Shown: positions 10,840 to 18,964 of the stretch, one piece after another
Layout: each line of letters starts with the position of its first letter
How positions within the stretch are numbered: the first letter of the stretch is position 1
Assembly (NCBI RefSeq): GCF_035984415.1
Contig: NZ_CP130720.1
Coordinates: 3,162,001 to 3,226,000, forward strand
Length of the DNA: 64,000 nucleotides
From: Streptomyces sp. NBC_01296
GTDB taxonomy: Bacteria > Actinomycetota > Actinomycetes > Streptomycetales > Streptomycetaceae
Reading direction: 5' to 3'
Notes under the pieces: generated by a model
What the model saw: only the letters and a program-made list of their open reading frames with translations
What the model was told of the DNA's origin: nothing
Database searches by the model: none
Translations under genes and position numbers: made by a program

Positions 10840-11180
10840 CCGGCAACGAGGACTTCCGGATCGGCCGGATCGGCGACGACATCCGGGTCTACGGGACGAA
10901 CAACATCGGCAAGATCGGCACGCAGAACAACGCGCCGCAGGATCCGCAGGCGGCCCTCCAGGAGCTCATCAGCCTGGTCCAGGTGCTGCGGGGACGCGTC
11001 CCGGAGGACGACCGCGCAGACCTGGACGAGTCCCTGGACACCCTCACCGAGGACAACGTGGAGCGCGGGGCGTTCCGCCGGGCGCTGGGGCGCATCTCCG
11101 GCGTGGCCCAGCTGGTCGGCGAGGTCGGAGTCCCGGTGGCCGAGGCCGTCCGCCGGGTGCTGGCGCTGTCCGGCATGTAG
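10836..11180 (+). CDS. Small helical protein with N-terminal RHIM/amyloid-like motif
   Basis: The 114-residue protein starts at a TTG overlapping the upstream stop; the frame has no better start in reach. Residues 8-32 (IGRIGDDIRVYG, then TNNIGKIGTQNN) repeat the (I/V)Gx(I/V)G unit found at the end of the preceding protein. A linker leads to a helical domain of about 80 residues, ending in the mildly hydrophobic helix ISGVAQLVGEVGVPVAEAV. The layout, a prion-like motif plus a short helical effector-like domain, is that of bacterial amyloid-signalling partners. Whether the domain acts on membranes is not known. Confidence 0.7.
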   Translation: MTGNEDFRIGRIGDDIRVYGTNNIGKIGTQNNAPQDPQAALQELISLVQVLRGRVPEDDRADLDESLDTLTEDNVERGAFRRALGRISGVAQLVGEVGVPVAEAVRRVLALSGM

Positions 11181-11210
11181 GAGACCGCCGCAGCCGCTTA
11201 GGGTGCGGCC

Positions 11211-11738
11211 ATGGAGCCGGAAACGATCACCGTCCTGGACGCCCGCGCGTGGACCCCCGACCCGGAGCCGGTCCACAGGATCCTGGCGGACCTGGTCACC
11301 GGCGGCGCGGCGCTCGGCTGGGTCGACCCGCCCTCCGCGGACGAGGTCGCGCAGCTGCTCGACCACGTGCTGGCGGCGGCCCGGTCCGGGGATGCGGCCC
11401 TGCGTGTCGCCTATCTGGGCGGCCGCCTCGTCGGACTGGGCTACTGGCTGCGCTACGCCCGGCCCACGCACCGGCCGCACGCCGATCTGGAGAAGCTCGC
11501 GGTGGACGCCGCCGCCCACGGGCGCGGCATCGGCCGGGCGCTGACCGCCGCGCTGATCGAGGACGCCCGGTCCGCGGGCATCGAGGTCCTCACACTGGAC
11601 GCCCGGGGCGACAACACCCCCGCCCTGGGGCTCTACCGCTCACTGGGCTTCACCGAGTACGGCCGCCTGCACGACTTCGTCGCCGTCGGGGACCGCCGCT
11701 ACGACAAGGTGTTCTACATGCAGGACTTGCGCGGCTAG
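11211..11738 (+). CDS. GNAT family N-acetyltransferase
   Basis: The 175-residue cytosolic enzyme has the acetyl-CoA binding signature of GNAT proteins: beta strand LEKLAVDAAAHGRGIGRALTAALIEDA, where the GRGIG loop contacts pyrophosphate. The following IEVLTLDARGDNTPALGLYRSLGF holds the typical N-x-x-A-x-x-LY-x-x-x-GF motif. The substrate is unknown. The ATG lies 30 bases after the RHIM-like pair and may be part of the same transcript. The stop overlaps the convergent DUF397 gene by four bases. Confidence 0.9.
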   Translation: MEPETITVLDARAWTPDPEPVHRILADLVTGGAALGWVDPPSADEVAQLLDHVLAAARSGDAALRVAYLGGRLVGLGYWLRYARPTHRPHADLEKLAVDAAAHGRGIGRALTAALIEDARSAGIEVLTLDARGDNTPALGLYRSLGFTEYGRLHDFVAVGDRRYDKVFYMQDLRG

Positions 11739-11974
11739 CGCGCGGCCCAGGCGGTGAAATCGGCCCAGGACCTGGGGGCCACGGCCAGGGGTGGGACGGC
11801 GAGGTCCTTCGAGTCCCGGACACGGACGGCGTGGGCGCAGGTGGCCACCTCGACGCACGCGCCGCCACTGTCGTTGCTGTAGCTCGACTTGTACCAGTTA
11901 TGGGCCACCTCGATGCACTGGCTGCCGCTATCGCTGCTGTAGCTGGACTTGAACCACTGCGGGGCGCCGCTCAT
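11735..11974 (-). CDS. DUF397 protein with duplicated motif
   Basis: This 79-residue protein belongs to the DUF397 family of small Streptomyces proteins (WhiJ/BldB-associated). The family core W(F/Y)KSSYS-x-DSGG-x-C(I/V)EVA occurs twice, at residues 7-24 and 27-44, followed by the usual VRVRDSKD strand. Only the second copy is followed by that strand, so the N-terminal copy looks like a partial duplication. The ATG overlaps the stop of the upstream XRE regulator (ATGA), so the two are translationally coupled. XRE/DUF397 pairs affect antibiotic production and development in Streptomyces, and some behave like toxin-antitoxin pairs. Confidence 0.9.
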   Translation of the reverse strand: MSGAPQWFKSSYSSDSGSQCIEVAHNWYKSSYSNDSGGACVEVATCAHAVRVRDSKDLAVPPLAVAPRSWADFTAWAAR

Positions 11975-12810
11975 TGCTTCTCTCCTGCCAACTTCTCGAT
12001 GAAGCCCAGAGATTCACGTGGGCCAAGGGCCTGTGCGCGGATCTTCGCATACCGCTGGGAGTAAGTGCTTACCTTGGCTCGATCGCTGATCGTCAGGCTC
12101 TCGTCCTGCATCTCCATGTAGACCAGCCGATCATGCCGAGGGGTCTCGACGAGATACATCCCGCCGCGCATGCCTGAATGCTCACCGCTGAGTCCGCAGT
12201 CGAGGGGGAGCACCTGCACGTTGACGTTGCGACGCTGGGCCAGTTCGGCCAGATGCCGGTACTGGTCGCGCATGATGGCCCCACTGCCGATGTCCCGACG
12301 CAGCGCGGACTCGTCCAGGATGAGCTCGATGAACGCAACCGGGTCCCGGTCGAAGACCGCTTTACGCCCCATCCGAGCCTCAACCAGCTCCTCGACTCGC
12401 TGGTCCGAGAGCACCGGGAAACCGCCCGCCATCAGCGCGCGTGCGTACGCCTCCGTCTGGAACAGGCCGTAGATCGCCTGGGTCTCGAACAAGTACAGCG
12501 CCAAGGCCTCCCGCTCCAGCACAGCGAAGTCCTGGAAGTGCAGGGGGAACTTCTCCAACCGGACGCACTCCCTCGCCAGCTCGAAGACACCGAGCCCTTC
12601 CCCGATCTCCTCCTCCAGCTTGACCAGCATCTCGTCGCTCGGAGGCTGTGCGCAGGTCTCCATCGCGCTGATCGCCGAGCCGGTGTAGCCCGTCCTGTGC
12701 CCCAGTTCGGTCTGGGTCAGCCCCGCCCTCTGCCTCAATGCCCGCGCCAGGTGGGAGACCAGGCGGGTCGCTCCGCCGGCCGTCGCCTTGTTCTTCGCCG
12801 TCTTCGACAC
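11971..12810 (-). CDS. XRE family regulator with DUF5753 domain
   Basis: The 279-residue protein has an N-terminal helix-turn-helix (LARALRQRAGLTQTELGHRTGYTGSAISAMETC) and a DUF5753 domain. The latter shows typical LYLFETQAIYGLFQTEAYARAL, RQ/RK...ELILDESALRR and VQVLPLDCG segments. It is the partner of the coupled DUF397 gene. The GTG at 12810 (VSKTAKN) sits behind GGGGAAGC and is preferred over the ATG at 12840. Proteins of this type bind DNA and are thought to be relieved or modulated by the DUF397 partner. The often associated RsbW-like kinase gene is not next to this pair. Confidence 0.9.
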   Translation of the reverse strand: MSKTAKNKATAGGATRLVSHLARALRQRAGLTQTELGHRTGYTGSAISAMETCAQPPSDEMLVKLEEEIGEGLGVFELARECVRLEKFPLHFQDFAVLEREALALYLFETQAIYGLFQTEAYARALMAGGFPVLSDQRVEELVEARMGRKAVFDRDPVAFIELILDESALRRDIGSGAIMRDQYRHLAELAQRRNVNVQVLPLDCGLSGEHSGMRGGMYLVETPRHDRLVYMEMQDESLTISDRAKVSTYSQRYAKIRAQALGPRESLGFIEKLAGEKQ

Positions 12811-12910
12811 GCAGCTTCCCCGCTCAACCGGATGCAGCACCGCTCAGGGTCACGAAAAACGGTAGACCCGTGCGGGCACGGCGGTTCGGCGAATACGGAA
12901 AAGCGGCACC

Positions 12911-14191
12911 CTACGGGCAGCGCCCCGGCTGGGCGTAGACCGCGATCCGGGCGCCCCGGACCTCGTCCACCGAGCAGAGGTCGAAGTGCGAGGCGAGCGT
13001 CTGGCGTTTGACCGCCTCGCGGGGGTACGGGTCCAGCGGCTGGCCCGCAGGGTCCAGCAGGGCCACCACCCGGGGGGCGTCCACCAGGCGGGTCCAGATC
13101 TCCGCGGTCGGCAGCTCCGTGCCCTGGAGGCTGTGCGAAGCCGCCGGGGTGCGGGCCAGGGCCAGGTCGCGCAGGCTCCCGTACAGCTCCGGCGAGGACA
13201 GCAGCCACTCGCGCCGCCGCGACGGCATGAACAGCACCGCGTCCCCCGGCCGGGCCCGTTCCCGGACCGCGGCGGCCACCGCGAGCACGTCGTCCTTGCG
13301 GCTCTCCGGGGTCCGCAGCCACACCGACCACCACCCGAACGGCACCAGCAGGGCGGCCACCAGCAGCCACGGCCACCACCCGCGCGCCGCCGCCAGCCGG
13401 GTCCCCGCGAGCAGGGCGAGCCCCGCCAGCGCGTAGAGCACGTACCGGTCCACGTACCAGGGGTGGACGAGGGAGACCGCCATCAGCAGCCCGGGCGGCA
13501 GCAGGGCCAGCGGCGCCGCCACCCATGCGAGCTCACGCGGGACCGAGGGGCCGCGCGCGAGCAGCAGCACCGCGACCGCGACCACCCCGTACGCCGCCCA
13601 GTCCTGCCAGCTCGGCCGCCCGAGCCAGCCCAGCTGCTGCTCCGCCTGGCGGGCGCTCACCACGGCCAGGGGCAGCAGCAGGGCCGCCACCGCCGCGGCG
13701 CTCCACCGCCAGCCGCGCGAGCGCCAGGCGGTGACCCCGTGCGCGAGCAGGGCCAGTACGGCGAACTCGTGCAGCCAGCAGCCGAGCAGCAGGACCACGG
13801 CGTACGCGACCCACCGCTCGCGCAGCATCAGGTACGTCGCCCACACCACGGCCGCGGCGACGAGGGCGTAGGAGCGGCCCTCCTGGGCGTACATCTGGAC
13901 GGGCGGCAGTACGGCGTAGGCCACGCCGGAGCACAGTGCGGCCCGCTCCCCCGCGAGCCGGTGGGCGACGGCCGCCACCCCGGCGGCCGCGAGGGCGGTG
14001 GCGGCGACGGCGGGCAGGCGCAGCGCCCACAGGCCGCCGGTCTGCGGCCCGCCGCCGTCCCAGATCCGGAAGACCGCGTGCATCAGCAGGTAGTAGAGCC
14101 CGTGCACGGCGTCGACCTGCCCGAGCAGTTCCCCGATCCCGCCGAGCGGCCGGTGCGCGACCTGCCAGGTGACGGACTCGTCGCGCCACAT
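12911..14191 (-). CDS. Multi-spanning glycosyltransferase of the GT39/ArnT-like class
   Basis: This is an integral membrane protein with about ten hydrophobic helices and an N-terminal WRDES motif. In polyprenyl-phosphate-sugar-dependent mannosyl/arabinosyl transferases, an acidic pair after the first helix is catalytic. The C-terminal part is soluble and probably faces outside. The coordinate given uses the first ordinary start (ATG 14191), but that would begin exactly at the WRDES motif and lose helix 1. The frame stays open upstream and encodes WRWLPPLLALLLGLWGLERGG. A perfect AGGAGG lies five bases before an ATC at 14290, the likely real start, or a frameshift is present. The donor and acceptor are unknown. 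Confidence 0.85.
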   Translation of the reverse strand: MWRDESVTWQVAHRPLGGIGELLGQVDAVHGLYYLLMHAVFRIWDGGGPQTGGLWALRLPAVAATALAAAGVAAVAHRLAGERAALCSGVAYAVLPPVQMYAQEGRSYALVAAAVVWATYLMLRERWVAYAVVLLLGCWLHEFAVLALLAHGVTAWRSRGWRWSAAAVAALLLPLAVVSARQAEQQLGWLGRPSWQDWAAYGVVAVAVLLLARGPSVPRELAWVAAPLALLPPGLLMAVSLVHPWYVDRYVLYALAGLALLAGTRLAAARGWWPWLLVAALLVPFGWWSVWLRTPESRKDDVLAVAAAVRERARPGDAVLFMPSRRREWLLSSPELYGSLRDLALARTPAASHSLQGTELPTAEIWTRLVDAPRVVALLDPAGQPLDPYPREAVKRQTLASHFDLCSVDEVRGARIAVYAQPGRCP

Positions 14192-14370
14192 GCTGCCGCG
14201 GCCGCCCGCGCCGCCGCGCTCCAGGCCCCAGAGGCCGAGGAGGAGGGCGAGCAGCGGCGGCAGCCAGCGCCAGGCGGCGATGCGGCGGATGTCGTCCTCC
14301 TGGTGCTTTCCGGGCGGGGGGTGCCGCCTCCATACTCGGGGGTCGGTCCGAGAACCTGCGGAGGTGGGGT

Positions 14371-14964
14371 GTGCGCGCGTTACGAGCGGTGGCGGCGGTG
14401 CTGACTGCGGTGGTCCTGAGCGGGTGCGGTTCGGGGGGCGGGTCGCAGGACAAAGCGACCGCGAGTCCCTCGTCCGGCGGCAGGACCGGCAGCAATACTG
14501 CGTCCGCTGCGGCGCAGCCGTCTCCCGGGCCCGGTTCGAGCGCGACCGCCGAGCCGCCGGGGCAGCAGCCTACGAGTGCGCCGACGGCCTCGTCCGTGCC
14601 CGTGTCCCCGGGGCCCTCCTCGGCGCTGGAGCGCCTGGTCACGGTCACGCGGACCGGCGGGCTCGCCGGGAGGACGAGCACGCTGCTGGTCAAGGGCGAC
14701 GGCTCGTGGACCCGGCTGGACGGGCAGGCGCGCCCGGTCGGCACCGGGAAGCTGCCCGCGGACCGGGTCGAGAAGCTGCGCGCCGCGCTCCGGCAGGCGG
14801 ACTTCGCGCACCTGCCGCGGATCCCGAAGGGCGGGGCGACGATCTTCGACGGCTTCGCCTACGCCTTCGTGCACGGCGGCTACGAGGTGGCCGCCGATCA
14901 GGGGTCGCTGACGCCGGGCCTGCAGGGCGTGCTGGACGCGCTGCCCCCGTTCGAGGCGGGGTGA
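14371..14964 (+). CDS. Lipoprotein with Ser/Pro/Ala-rich linker and TTA codon
   Basis: The 197-residue secreted protein begins with a short signal peptide ending in the lipobox VVLSGC. A low-complexity linker of about 60 residues follows, then a folded domain (LVTVTRTGGLAGRTSTLLVKGDGSW...). The domain resembles small Streptomyces lipoproteins, sometimes called protealysin-inhibitor-like, whose role is unclear. The GTG at 14371 has a GGAGGTG site. Codon 4 is TTA (14380-14382), rare in Streptomyces, so translation may depend on the bldA tRNA. The gene diverges from the membrane glycosyltransferase with only about 80 bases between. Confidence 0.85.
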   Translation: MRALRAVAAVLTAVVLSGCGSGGGSQDKATASPSSGGRTGSNTASAAAQPSPGPGSSATAEPPGQQPTSAPTASSVPVSPGPSSALERLVTVTRTGGLAGRTSTLLVKGDGSWTRLDGQARPVGTGKLPADRVEKLRAALRQADFAHLPRIPKGGATIFDGFAYAFVHGGYEVAADQGSLTPGLQGVLDALPPFEAG

Positions 14965-15074
14965 TCCGGCCCGGCGGAGCGCTTTGACTTTGGCCGGGCC
15001 CCGCCGTTGACTGAAGGAAGAGCGACCACGGCACCAGAGGTCCGCCGGGACGCCCCGCGAGGAAGGTCGCGGCC

Positions 15075-15419
15075 ATGTATCGCAGACGTTGGCATGTGGT
15101 TGCGCGCACGGCCCCCGTCCTGGCCGGGCTCGCGTTGTCCCAGGTTCTCGCCGTGGGGGTGTTCACCGCCCAGGCCTCACCGCCTCCGGCCGCGGCCGCG
15201 GTGGCCGCTGCTCCGGATCTCTCCCGCCCCGCCGGTCACGACCCGCATCGGCAGGACTGCCGCAAGGGACACCGCGAGGGTTGTCCTCCGCTCCGGCCGA
15301 TCCCCGATGACCCGCCGGCACCGCAGGTGCCGCCCGGACCGCAGGTGCCGCCCGGACCGCAGGTGCCGCCCGGACCGCAGGTGCCGCCCGGCACCCGAGC
15401 GCACCATCACTTCCGCTGA
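15075..15419 (+). CDS. Secreted protein with (PPGPQV)n repeats
   Basis: The 114-residue protein has a signal-peptide-like N-terminus (positive residues, then a hydrophobic stretch to AQAS near 33). A short Cys-containing segment DCRKGHREGC comes next, and the C-terminus is built from four PQVPPG units. No family was recognised. The repeats are perfect 18-base copies in DNA, suggesting recent slippage growth. It is probably exported or wall-associated; function is unknown. The ATG has an AAGGTCG site. Confidence 0.6.
   Translation: MYRRRWHVVARTAPVLAGLALSQVLAVGVFTAQASPPPAAAAVAAAPDLSRPAGHDPHRQDCRKGHREGCPPLRPIPDDPPAPQVPPGPQVPPGPQVPPGPQVPPGTRAHHHFR
15321..15392 (+). repeat. Four tandem 18-bp repeats
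   Basis: CCGCAGGTGCCGCCCGGA occurs four times in a row, the last copy differing only in its final base. It codes for PQVPPG units inside the secreted protein. Copy number is likely to vary between strains. Confidence 0.95.
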
Positions 15420-15432
15420 CCGAGCAGCAGGC

Positions 15433-16101
15433 TCAGCCCGAGGGGGCGGCGGCCGGCAGGCCCGTTCCCGACGCCGAGATCCCGCGCAGCTGCCGGTCGA
15501 GGTACCCGTGCAGCCGGGCCGGCATGTCCACGGCTTCGGGGGCCAGCACCCACTGGATCTGCAGGCCGTCCATGACGGCGAGGGTCTCGCGGGCGACGGC
15601 CTCGCAGTCGGTGCCGGGCCGGAGCTCGCCGCGGGCGACGCCCGCCTCCAGCAGCCGGACGTTGTGGGCGAGCACCCGGGCGTAGCGCTGCGTGAAGTAC
15701 TCGTGCGCGGGGTGGCCGGCGTTGCCGGACTCACCGACCAGCGTGTTGTACATCCGTACGAGGCCGGGCCGGCGGGCGTTGTCCGCGGCCAGGGCGACGA
15801 CGGTGGCGTAGTACGCGGCGACGGACTCCTCCGGGCCGCTGAACAGGCGCTCCACGTCATGCTGCTCGCTCTGCGCCAGCACGGACAGGAGCAGGTCCTC
15901 CTTGCTGCGGAAGTGGTGCAGCAGCCCGCCCTGGGTGATCCCGCAGTCGTTGGCGATGCGGGCGAGCGAGGAGGCGTGGAAGCCCCACTGCGCGAAGTGC
16001 TCCACCGCGGTGTCGAGGATCTTCGCGCGGCGGGCGTCGCCCACGGCGTAGGTCCCGCGGCCGGTGGCCTTCGGGGCGGTGCGCTCCTTGTCCTGTGCCA
16101 T
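15433..16101 (-). CDS. TetR family transcriptional regulator
   Basis: The 222-residue regulator has a TetR DNA-binding domain (RRAKILDTAVEHFAQWGFHASSLARIANDCGITQGGLLHHFRSKEDLL, residues 24-72) and a C-terminal helical ligand domain of the TetR_C type. It is divergent from the GH3 glycosidase gene. The 138-base gap between them holds a perfect inverted repeat, so local repression of the glycosidase and autoregulation are likely. The inducer is probably a sugar or glycoside, but this is inference only. Confidence 0.92.
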   Translation of the reverse strand: MAQDKERTAPKATGRGTYAVGDARRAKILDTAVEHFAQWGFHASSLARIANDCGITQGGLLHHFRSKEDLLLSVLAQSEQHDVERLFSGPEESVAAYYATVVALAADNARRPGLVRMYNTLVGESGNAGHPAHEYFTQRYARVLAHNVRLLEAGVARGELRPGTDCEAVARETLAVMDGLQIQWVLAPEAVDMPARLHGYLDRQLRGISASGTGLPAAAPSG

Positions 16102-16163
16102 GCGGCCCACCCTAGGTGCTGCCTTTCCCCGGCCCCGGAAGGCGTGATTCAGGTCACTTTTCC

Positions 16164-16187
16164 AAAACCTAGTGGGTACAAGGTTTT
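16164..16187. promoter_or_regulatory. Likely TetR operator between divergent tetR and GH3 genes
   Basis: AAAACCT-N10-AGGTTTT is a perfect 7-bp inverted repeat in an AT-richer patch of the gap. It lies 62 bases from the tetR ATG and 52 bases from the GH3 ATG, a suitable position to block both promoters. Confidence 0.65.
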
Positions 16188-16239
16188 CGCGCTTACGGTG
16201 AGCACCCTCCGCCGGACCGCACCCAGGAGCCGTACGCCG

Positions 16240-18009
16240 ATGAACGCCACGCCCGACGCCATCCCCCCGTACAAGGACGCCTCGCTCCCGGTGGACCTGC
16301 GCGTGGCGGACCTGCTCTCCCGGATGACGCCGCAGGAGAAGGCTGGCCAGCTCTTCCACTCGATGCTGATGATGAATCCGGACGGCACCCCGGTCACCGA
16401 GACCGACGGCTCGATGCTCCCGTTCACCACGCCCGAGCTGATCGGGGACCGCTTCGTCAGCCACTTCAACCTGCTCGGCACGTACGGCGCCCGCGAGATG
16501 GCGCAGTGGCAGAACACGGTGCAGGAGATGGCCGCGGCCACCCGGCTCGGCATCCCGGTCACCCTCTCGACCGACCCGCGGCACGCCTTCACCGACAACG
16601 TCGGCGCCTCCTTCGACGCCGGCGCGTTCTCCGCCTGGCCGGAGGCGCTGGGCCTGGCCGCGATCGGCGACCCGGAGCTGGTCTTCCGCTTCGCCGACAC
16701 CGTCCGCCGCGAGTACCTGGCCGTCGGCTTCCGGGTCGCCCTGCACCCGCAGATCGACCTGGCGAGCGAGCCGCGCTGGGCCCGCCAGACGGGCACGTTC
16801 GGCTCGGACGCGCGGCTGACGGGCGAGCTGGTGCAGGCGTACGTCCGCGGGCTCCAGGGCCCGGAGCTCGGGCCCCGGTCCGTCTCGGCGATGGTCAAGC
16901 ACTTCCCGGGCGGCGGCCCGCAGAAGGACGGCGAGGACCCCCACTTCGCGCACGGCAAGGAGCAGGTCTACCCGGGCGGGATGCGCGAGCACCACCTGGA
17001 GCCGTTCCGGGCGGCCGTCGCGGCCGGCTGCGCGCAGATGATGCCGTACTACGGCCAGCCGATCGGCACGGACTGGGAGGAGGTCGGCTTCGGCTTCAAC
17101 AAGGGCGTGGTCACGGGCCTGCTCCGAGAGGAGCTGGGCTTCGAGGGAATCGTCTGCACCGACTGGGGACTGCTCAACGACGCCTCGATCTTCGGCGAGG
17201 TCCACCCGGCGCGGGCCTGGGGCCTGGAGCACCTGACGGTCGCCGAGCGGGCGGCCCGTGCGCTGGACGCCGGGGCCGACCAGTTCGGCGGGGAGCAGTG
17301 CCCGGAGGTGATCGTGGACCTGGTCCGCTCGGGCCGGATCGCGCAGTCCCGGATCGACGCGTCGGTGGCCCGGCTGCTGCGGGAGAAGTTCGTGCTGGGC
17401 CTGTTCGAGAACCCGTACGTGGACCCGGACGCGGCGGCGGAGACGGTGGGCCGGGCCGATTTCGCGGCTGCGGGGGCGGCGGCCCAGCGCCGCTCGCTGA
17501 CGGTGCTGACGAACCGCGGCGGGCTACTGCCGGTGTCCGAGCGCCCGAAGCTGTACGTGCAGGGCGTGGACGAGACCGTCGCGGCAGGGTACGGCGAGGT
17601 GGTGTCCGACCCGGGGGCGGCGGATCTGGCCGTACTGCGGCTGCGCACCCCGTACGAGCCGCGGGAGAACGTCTTCGAGTCGTACTTCCACTCGGGCTCG
17701 CTGGCCTTCGCGGAGCCGGAGCTGTCGCGGATCCTGGCGCTCCTGGCCGCCGTACCGACGCTGGTCTGCATCAACCTGGAGCGGGCGGCGGTCATCCCGG
17801 AGATCGCCGAGCGGGCGGCGGCGCTGATCGCGGACTACGGCGCCGAGGACGCCGCGCTGCTGGACGTGGCGTTCGGCCGGGCCGTGCCCGAGGGGCGGCT
17901 CCCCTTCGAGCTGCCCCGGTCGATGGCAGCGGTTGAGGCCTCGCGGCCCGATGTGCCGAACGACACCATCGACCCCGTGTTCGAGCACGGACACGGGCTG
18001 GCCCTGTAG
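16240..18009 (+). CDS. Glycoside hydrolase family 3 protein
   Basis: The 589-residue enzyme has the GH3 two-domain form. A TIM-barrel-like domain begins near residue 20 (LLSRMTPQEKAGQLFH) and contains the KHFPGGGP motif (~224). The catalytic nucleophile Asp lies in GIVCTDWG (~308). The C-terminal alpha/beta sandwich (~410-589) should provide the acid/base. There is no signal peptide, so it is probably intracellular and acts on imported glycosides. Which sugar (beta-glucoside, beta-xyloside or N-acetylglucosaminide) cannot be told. The divergent TetR gene is the likely regulator. Confidence 0.92.
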   Translation: MNATPDAIPPYKDASLPVDLRVADLLSRMTPQEKAGQLFHSMLMMNPDGTPVTETDGSMLPFTTPELIGDRFVSHFNLLGTYGAREMAQWQNTVQEMAAATRLGIPVTLSTDPRHAFTDNVGASFDAGAFSAWPEALGLAAIGDPELVFRFADTVRREYLAVGFRVALHPQIDLASEPRWARQTGTFGSDARLTGELVQAYVRGLQGPELGPRSVSAMVKHFPGGGPQKDGEDPHFAHGKEQVYPGGMREHHLEPFRAAVAAGCAQMMPYYGQPIGTDWEEVGFGFNKGVVTGLLREELGFEGIVCTDWGLLNDASIFGEVHPARAWGLEHLTVAERAARALDAGADQFGGEQCPEVIVDLVRSGRIAQSRIDASVARLLREKFVLGLFENPYVDPDAAAETVGRADFAAAGAAAQRRSLTVLTNRGGLLPVSERPKLYVQGVDETVAAGYGEVVSDPGAADLAVLRLRTPYEPRENVFESYFHSGSLAFAEPELSRILALLAAVPTLVCINLERAAVIPEIAERAAALIADYGAEDAALLDVAFGRAVPEGRLPFELPRSMAAVEASRPDVPNDTIDPVFEHGHGLAL

Positions 18010-18223
18010 GGGGTCGACAAAAGCGCGCGGTGGCCGACGATCACCGCGCACCGGGTGGCCGTGCCGTGGGGGGACGGCCACCCGGCATCACCGCCCATAT
18101 CCCCATTCCCGCCATAATCGGAACCGCTGCTTCCGCTGTTTTCCCTGTCTGAACCCCGCATAGCCGCAGGCCGGTGGCTCCTCTACGCTGCACCCCTACT
18201 ACGCGGATCTTCAGGGGCGGGAA

Positions 18224-18964
18224 ATGGAACAGACACACACCACCCACAGCGGCGCCGCGGCCACCCCCGGCGCTCAACGGCGCGTGCTCGTGGTCGAGGA
18301 CGACCGCACGATCGCCGACGCCATCGCAGCCCGGCTGCGCGCCGAGGGCTTCCAGGTGCAGGCCGCCTTCGACGGTCCGGCCGCCGTCGCCGCGGCCGAG
18401 AGCTGGCAGCCCGAGCTGCTGGTCCTCGACGTGATGCTGCCCGGCTTCGACGGCCTCGAGGTCTGCCGCCGGGTCCAGGCGCAGCGGCCGGTGCCGGTGC
18501 TGATGCTCACGGCGCGCGACGACGAGACCGACATGCTGGTCGGGCTCGGGGTCGGCGCGGACGACTACATGACGAAGCCGTTCTCGATGCGCGAACTCGC
18601 GGCGCGGGTCCACGTCCTGCTGCGGCGCGTGGAGCGGGCCACCCTGGCCGCCACCGCCCCGCGCGGGGCCACGCTGCGGCTGGGCGATCTGGAGATCGAC
18701 CACGCACAGCGCCGGGTCCGGGTGCAGGCCGAGGACGTACACCTGACGCCGACCGAGTTCGACCTGCTGGTGTGCCTGGCCGGCACCCCGCGGGCGGTGC
18801 TCTCCCGGGAGCAGCTGCTCGCCGAGGTGTGGGACTGGGCCGACGCGTCCGGGACCCGTACGGTCGACAGCCACATCAAGGCCCTGCGCCGCAAGATCGG
18901 GGCGGAGCGGATCCGTACGGTCCACGGCGTCGGGTACGCCCTGGAGACCCCGGCCCAGACATGA
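18224..18964 (+). CDS. OmpR-family response regulator
   Basis: The 246-residue protein has a receiver domain with phosphoacceptor Asp in LLVLDVMLPG (residue 69), acidic pair VVEDD (24-27) and Lys in TKPFS. A winged-helix effector domain (LTPTEFDLLVCLAG... through RTVHGVGYAL) follows. The ATG has a GGGGCGGG-type site. Its stop overlaps the kinase start (ATGA), so the two form a coupled two-component pair. The signal is unknown. Confidence 0.95.
   Translation: MEQTHTTHSGAAATPGAQRRVLVVEDDRTIADAIAARLRAEGFQVQAAFDGPAAVAAAESWQPELLVLDVMLPGFDGLEVCRRVQAQRPVPVLMLTARDDETDMLVGLGVGADDYMTKPFSMRELAARVHVLLRRVERATLAATAPRGATLRLGDLEIDHAQRRVRVQAEDVHLTPTEFDLLVCLAGTPRAVLSREQLLAEVWDWADASGTRTVDSHIKALRRKIGAERIRTVHGVGYALETPAQT

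Noticed and set aside
13533..14744. Alternative frame from ATG 14330 as the glycosyltransferase start
   Set aside because: It is shifted by one base relative to the membrane protein frame, and its translation is Arg/Pro-rich without hydrophobic helices.
15321..15392. Tandem repeat as CRISPR
   Set aside because: The copies are directly adjacent, without spacers, and are in-frame coding repeats.
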